Assembly: GCA_029259675.1 (NCBI GenBank)
Contig: JAJDES010000326.1
Coordinates: 1 to 10,683, forward strand
Source of the DNA: Planctomycetota bacterium
Lineage (GTDB): Bacteria > Planctomycetota > UBA1135 > GCA-002686595
Direction: 5' to 3'
Length of the DNA: 10,683 bases
The notes beneath the pieces were generated by a model. That model saw only the letters and a program-made list of their open reading frames with translations, ran no database searches and was not told the origin of the DNA. Below, piece by piece: positions 6,721 through 10,683 of this stretch. Each line of letters starts with the position of its first letter. Position 1 is the first letter of the stretch. A program made the position numbers and the translations under genes.

Positions 6721-7785
6721 ATGATCACAATGGAAGATCTCCTTGCGCTAATGGTGCGCAAGGGCGGATCCGATCTGCACATTTCCCTGGATAGCCCGCC
6801 GAGGATCCGCATCGATGGAATTCTGGTTGCCGTAGAGCATCCCAGGCTTTCCTCCGACGATACTCGCCGACTGGCTACCAGCGTTCTGACGTCGGACCAA
6901 ATTGCAAAGCTAGATCGCGACTACGAATTGGATTGTTCCTTTGCTCTCGACGGGCAAGGGCGCTTCCGGGCCAACGTATTCTTTCAACAGGGCGCTGTCG
7001 CCGCTGTACTGCGTTTGGTGCCCAACAACATCGCTACCTTTTCCGAATTGGGATTGCCGGAAAATGTTTGCGAGCGCATGTGCAATTTGCACTCCGGATT
7101 GATACTGGTCACGGGCGCAACGGGTTCGGGCAAGTCCACTACCTTGGCTTCGATGATCGATTACATCAATCGCACTCATCAAGGGCACATCATCACGATT
7201 GAAGATCCGGTCGAGTTTGCCCACGAAAGCCAGGGTTGCTTGGTGACCCAGCGCGAAATCGGCAACGACTCCAAGAATTTCAAGTCAGCCCTGCGAAGTG
7301 TCCTGCGACAAGACCCGGACATCGTCCTGGTGGGCGAGTTGCGCGACTTGGAAACCATTGAGGCGGCTTTGACCCTGGCTGAAACGGGACACCTGACTTT
7401 CGGAACACTGCACACCTCCGACGCGGTTCAAACCATCAGCCGCATCGTCGACGTTTTTCCGTCCCACCAGCAACAACAGGTTCAAACGCAGCTGTCGTTT
7501 TGCCTCGAGGGCGTTTTCTCGCAGATGCTGCTGCCCTTGGCCCAGGGGCGCGGGCGAACGATGTCATCCGAGATCATGATCTCCACTCCGGCTGTGGCCG
7601 CCCTAATTCGCGAGGGCAAAGCTCACCAGCTGTATTCGCAAATCCAAACGGGCGGACGCTTGGGCATGCGCACGATGGCCACTTCCCTGGCCGAGTTGGT
7701 GCGCTCCGGTCGCGTGCGGTTGGAAGATGCCGAGCGCGTCGTTACGAATCCCTCTGAGTTGCACACCCAGCTTCAGGTCGCCTAA
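6721..7785 (+). CDS. pilT: Type IV pilus retraction ATPase PilT
   Basis: Cytoplasmic hexameric ATPase that powers pilus disassembly and twitching. The 354 residues match the family length (about 345). An N-terminal PAS-like domain begins 'LLALMVRKGGSDLHIS' (7-22), as in PilT. The motor domain has Walker A 'GATGSGKST' (132-140), Asp box 'TIEDPVEF' (159-166), Walker B 'DPDIVLVGELRD' (198-209, catalytic Glu206) and His box 'TGHLTFGTLHT' (222-232). The C-terminus carries the PilT-type 'LIREGKAHQLYSQIQTG' (295-311). The Ala-Ile-Arg-Asn part of the retraction motif AIRNLIRE is changed to AVAALIRE. A second ATG at 6730 (residue 4) is an alternative start. Neither has a good Shine-Dalgarno sequence. 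The stop overlaps the pilB start by one base (TAATG), so the two are probably co-translated. Confidence 0.96.
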   Translation: MITMEDLLALMVRKGGSDLHISLDSPPRIRIDGILVAVEHPRLSSDDTRRLATSVLTSDQIAKLDRDYELDCSFALDGQGRFRANVFFQQGAVAAVLRLVPNNIATFSELGLPENVCERMCNLHSGLILVTGATGSGKSTTLASMIDYINRTHQGHIITIEDPVEFAHESQGCLVTQREIGNDSKNFKSALRSVLRQDPDIVLVGELRDLETIEAALTLAETGHLTFGTLHTSDAVQTISRIVDVFPSHQQQQVQTQLSFCLEGVFSQMLLPLAQGRGRTMSSEIMISTPAVAALIREGKAHQLYSQIQTGGRLGMRTMATSLAELVRSGRVRLEDAERVVTNPSELHTQLQVA

Positions 7786-9482
7786 TGGTTCGAGTCTCGG
7801 GAAAAATCCGCCGGCTCCTGCTCGATAATGAGCTGGTCTCGGCTGAAGATTGGAATACGGCTTCTGAGTCGGGGCAACCGGTAATGGAGGCGCTCCTGGA
7901 CCGGGGCGTGATTTCCGAAGACGTGCTGTTTTCCGCGCTGGGCATTGAGGCGGGCATTGCGCCCATTGATGTCAGTCGCGTGCGAGCGGATCCGAGCGCA
8001 GTGGAGACGCTGCCCCAGGAGACCTTGACGGAGCATTGCGTCATGCCCATTGCGCGCAATGGGGACATTTTGATCTTGGCCATCGCAGACCCCTTCGATG
8101 TGCTGCTGATTGACGATTTGAACATCCTGTCGGGCTGCAGAGTTCGGCCGGTGCTCAGTCATCGCGCGGCCATTCGCACGGCGCTGGATGCCCTCTTCGA
8201 CAGCGGTCGCAGCGAAGTCGATGACCTGCTCGACGAGGTCAGCACCGACGGCATCGAGGTCAAGCAGAACGAGGAGCCGGAGAACCTGGACATCGGCGCC
8301 AATACCGGCGATGACGTTCCGGCGGTCAAGTTGGTCAACTTGATCCTGCTCAAGGCGCTGAAGGAAAAGGCCAGCGATATCCACATTGAGCCGGGGGACA
8401 AAATGCTGCGCGTGCGCTTCCGCGTTGACGGTCGTTTGCACGAGGCGATGACGCCTCCCAAGAGCATTCTTTCGGCTTTGATTTCGCGCCTGAAGATCCT
8501 GGCCAACTTGGACATCGCCGAGCGCCAGGGGCCCCAGGACGGTAAGTTTCAAATTCGCTACGAGAGCCGTCGCATTGACTTTCGACTTTCGACATTGCCT
8601 GTCGTCGGAGGCGAGAAGGCGGTCATGCGGATCCTCGACTCCTCGGGTGTGGCCTTGCACCTGGGCGGCCTGGGTTATGAACCCAAGTGCCAGGAGGACA
8701 TGGAAAATGCGATCGCATCCTCCTACGGGATGGTGCTGGTTACCGGTCCCACGGGATCGGGAAAGTCGACGACGCTGTACGCGGCCGTGCGCCAGGTGGC
8801 CACGCCCGAAGTCAACGTCGTAACGGTTGAGGATCCGGTCGAATACCGCATGGACGGCATCAATCAGGTGCCCGTCAATCCCAAGCGCGGCCTGACGTTC
8901 GCCGGCGCCCTGCGCTCGATCCTGCGTCAGGACCCGGACGTTGTGCTCGTGGGCGAGATTCGGGATAGCGAGACGGCAGAGATCGGTATCAAGGCCGCGT
9001 TGACGGGTCACTTGGTGCTTTCAACGTTGCACACCAACGACGCGCCGCAGGCCGTGACGCGTTTGCTCGACATGGGCATCGATCCCTTCATGGTATCGAG
9101 TTCGCTGCTGTGCGTGGCCGCCCAGCGCCTGGCGCGCGTATTGTGCGAAAACTGCCGCGAACCCTTGGATGTACCCGATTCGCAATTGCGTTTGGTCGGG
9201 TTTACCGAGGAGGAGATCGCCGCCAAGCCGACCCTGTATGCGGCCCGCAAGGACGGCTGCCCGCGCTGCAAGAACGGCTACAAGGGTCGCTTCGCGCTGC
9301 TCGAAACCATGTTCCTCGACAGCGACATCAAGCGCATGGTCGTGCAGGGAAAATCGGTGCACGAACTCAAAGCGCAGGCGATTGAAAACGGAATGCTCAC
9401 CCTGCGGCGAGTTGGAATTTTGAACACGATCCGCGGCAAGACTTCCCTTGAGGAAATGCTGCGGGTCACCGTCGGCGACTGA
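7785..9482 (+). CDS. pilB: Type IV pilus assembly ATPase PilB (GspE/PilB family)
   Basis: Cytoplasmic hexameric ATPase that drives pilin polymerisation through PilC. Length 565 residues, normal for PilB. Residues about 8-135 form a T2SSE_N/MshEN-like domain ('PVMEALLDRGVISEDVLFSAL', with 'MPIARNGDILILAIADPFD' at 87-105). A charged linker (about 140-175) leads to 'KASDIHIEP' (195-203). The motor has Walker A 'GPTGSGKST' (321-329), Asp box 'TVEDPVEY' (347-354), Walker B 'DPDVVLVGEIRD' (383-394, Glu391), His box 'TGHLVLSTLHT' (407-417) and the zinc-binding cysteines CENC (454-457) and CPRC (492-495) that mark PilB/GspE proteins. The MshEN motifs lack the RLG signature linked to cyclic-di-GMP binding in relatives. 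GspE of type II secretion is the alternative, but pilT and pilC next door favour a type IV pilus. Confidence 0.95.
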   Translation: MVRVSGKIRRLLLDNELVSAEDWNTASESGQPVMEALLDRGVISEDVLFSALGIEAGIAPIDVSRVRADPSAVETLPQETLTEHCVMPIARNGDILILAIADPFDVLLIDDLNILSGCRVRPVLSHRAAIRTALDALFDSGRSEVDDLLDEVSTDGIEVKQNEEPENLDIGANTGDDVPAVKLVNLILLKALKEKASDIHIEPGDKMLRVRFRVDGRLHEAMTPPKSILSALISRLKILANLDIAERQGPQDGKFQIRYESRRIDFRLSTLPVVGGEKAVMRILDSSGVALHLGGLGYEPKCQEDMENAIASSYGMVLVTGPTGSGKSTTLYAAVRQVATPEVNVVTVEDPVEYRMDGINQVPVNPKRGLTFAGALRSILRQDPDVVLVGEIRDSETAEIGIKAALTGHLVLSTLHTNDAPQAVTRLLDMGIDPFMVSSSLLCVAAQRLARVLCENCREPLDVPDSQLRLVGFTEEEIAAKPTLYAARKDGCPRCKNGYKGRFALLETMFLDSDIKRMVVQGKSVHELKAQAIENGMLTLRRVGILNTIRGKTSLEEMLRVTVGD

Positions 9483-9517
9483 TTACCTTCCATTCCCCTT
9501 CAAGAACGACATCACTC

Positions 9518-9523
9518 GAGGAA
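9518..9523 (+). promoter_or_regulatory. Ribosome binding site deciding the GTG start of pilC
   Basis: GAGGAA lies four bases before GTG 9528 (GAGG alone is six bases away). It is one of the clearest Shine-Dalgarno sequences in the window. It fixes a start that gives the conserved PilC N-terminus MATFRYAAKD. Confidence 0.7.
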
Positions 9524-9527
9524 GCAC

Positions 9528-10683
9528 GTGGCAACTTTTCGATACGCAGCCAAAGATCCCAGCGGCAAGACCATTGAAGGCAGCTTGCAGGCGGAAGATC
9601 GCAATGAAGTCGTAGCCGAGCTCAGGCGACAAAATTTGGTCGTCCTGAAGGTCGCCCAGGGCCGGGGCAAGGCTGGCAAGGCCGACAAAAAGGTCAAGGC
9701 CAAGCCGGATAAGGAAACCGCCCCCAGCGAGAAGGGGAGCAAGCCCAAGGGCCGCTTCTCGGGAGAGATCAAGCTCTTCAAGCCTAAACCTAGCGCATCG
9801 CGACAGGACTTGGTGCTCTTCACGCGTCAATTGGCAACCATGATCGGCGCCGGACTCTCGCTGCTGGAATCCCTCGAAGTACTCGGGGATCAAGCGGATC
9901 GTCCCGGCATGTCCCTGACCTGCGAGATTCTGGCCACGGAACTGCGCGGGGGCTCGGACCTTTCGAGCGCCATGGAAACGGTTCCGAAGGTTTTTAACCC
10001 GCTCTACATCAGCATGGTCTGCGCCGGTGAAGTTTCCGGTCAAATGGATGTGATCCTCGAGCGCTTGGCCGACTATCAAGAGGATGCGGACGCGCTTCAG
10101 CGCGAAATCAAGTCAGCCATGACCTACCCGGTCATTTCCTTGGTCTTGGTGCTGGGCATTACTTCCTTCCTCATGTTGGGCGTGGTGCCGACCTTCCGCC
10201 AGGTCTTTGAGTCGCTGGATACGGACCTGCCGGGAATCACCCAATTCACCTTGGGGGTTTCGGACCTCATGCGCGCCCAGTGGCCGGCGATCTTCGGTGG
10301 CCTCTTTGGTTCGGTGGGCCTTTTGTGGATGTTCAAGAAGTCCCAAACCGGTTCGCTCGTTTTTGATCACATGGCCCTGCGCGCGCCGATCTTTGGTCAG
10401 CTTGCGCGCAAGATTTCCCTGGCTCGCTTCTCGCGTACCTTTGCAACCCTGATCCGTTCGGGTGTGCCGATCATGGGCACCTTGGACATCGTTGCGGATA
10501 CTGCCGGCAACCAGGTGGTTTCCAATGTGGTGCACAAAGCCAAGGAAAATGTTCGCAACGGAAACATGCTTTCCGAACCGCTGTCGGAGAGCTCCGTCTT
10601 TCCGCCGATGGTTGTGCGCATGATCGCGATCGGTGAGAAATCCGGTGCTTTGGAGGCCCTGCTGGACAAGATTGCGATCATGC
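9528..10683 (+). CDS. pilC: Type IV pilus inner-membrane platform protein PilC (3' end beyond window)
   Basis: Polytopic inner-membrane protein of the GspF/PilC family that sits on the PilB and PilT hexamers and couples ATP hydrolysis to pilin movement. 385 codons are visible with no stop, against about 400-420 in the family, so only the C-terminal end is missing. The N-terminal segment 'MATFRYAAKDPSGKTIEG' (1-18) is typical. Residues 45-91 form an unusually lysine-rich linker (13 Lys). The first T2SSF domain starts at 'DLVLFTRQLATMIGAGLSLLESL' (94-116) and includes the 'AGEVSGQMD' motif. A membrane segment lies at about 202-223 and another near 252-272. The second T2SSF domain starts near residue 292 and includes 'FSRTFATLIRSGVPIMGTL' and 'IGEKSGALEALLDKI'. 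It follows pilB by 45 bases and is probably co-transcribed with it. Confidence 0.95.
   Translation, partial: MATFRYAAKDPSGKTIEGSLQAEDRNEVVAELRRQNLVVLKVAQGRGKAGKADKKVKAKPDKETAPSEKGSKPKGRFSGEIKLFKPKPSASRQDLVLFTRQLATMIGAGLSLLESLEVLGDQADRPGMSLTCEILATELRGGSDLSSAMETVPKVFNPLYISMVCAGEVSGQMDVILERLADYQEDADALQREIKSAMTYPVISLVLVLGITSFLMLGVVPTFRQVFESLDTDLPGITQFTLGVSDLMRAQWPAIFGGLFGSVGLLWMFKKSQTGSLVFDHMALRAPIFGQLARKISLARFSRTFATLIRSGVPIMGTLDIVADTAGNQVVSNVVHKAKENVRNGNMLSEPLSESSVFPPMVVRMIAIGEKSGALEALLDKIAIM

Noticed and set aside
7785..9482. Assignment of the ATPase to type II secretion (GspE)
   Set aside because: The adjacent retraction ATPase pilT and the pilC platform gene make a type IV pilus more likely, though the family alone cannot exclude GspE.

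Overview
The window reads as chromosomal DNA from a moderately high-GC Gram-negative-type bacterium. Every recognisable gene lies on the + strand. Two lipoproteins (one with an OmpA-like peptidoglycan-binding domain) point to an outer membrane. The type IV pilus (T4P) order pilT-pilB-pilC, an Ig-like (Big_5-type) lipoprotein and an EF-G-like paralog would fit Planctomycetota or another deep-branching, large-genome phylum. That placement is a low-confidence inference, because no marker gene settles it.

Region 1 (about 1-3633): a large lipoprotein with two probable Ig-like domains overlaps by one base with a prepilin peptidase gene (pilD). A small OmpA-family lipoprotein with a coiled-coil stalk follows 62 bases later. 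A strong rho-independent terminator at 3782-3819 ends this unit.

Region 2 (3634-4325): about 690 bases with no convincing intact gene. It holds the terminator and a short reading frame (3836-4093) whose two ends resemble the DNA-binding part of a TetR-family regulator, possibly a decayed gene.

Region 3 (4326-6326): a 666-residue EF-G-like translational GTPase. It departs from true EF-G at key GTPase positions: DTPGY where EF-G has DTPGH, and THID where the G4 motif is NKxD. A 394-base gap with a 40-nt hairpin follows.

Region 4 (6721 to the window end): pilT (retraction ATPase), pilB (assembly ATPase, one-base overlap with pilT) and pilC (inner-membrane platform, cut by the window edge near its C-terminus). 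These form a tight T4P motor operon. PilD upstream would process the pilins and PilB/PilT/PilC would drive fibre assembly and retraction. The lipoproteins beside pilD may be envelope partners, but the sequence does not prove this. I see no CRISPR array, insertion sequence, tRNA or rRNA. Most of the window is conventional; the parts most worth a second look are the divergent EF-G paralog, the lipoprotein coupled to pilD and the possible TetR remnant.
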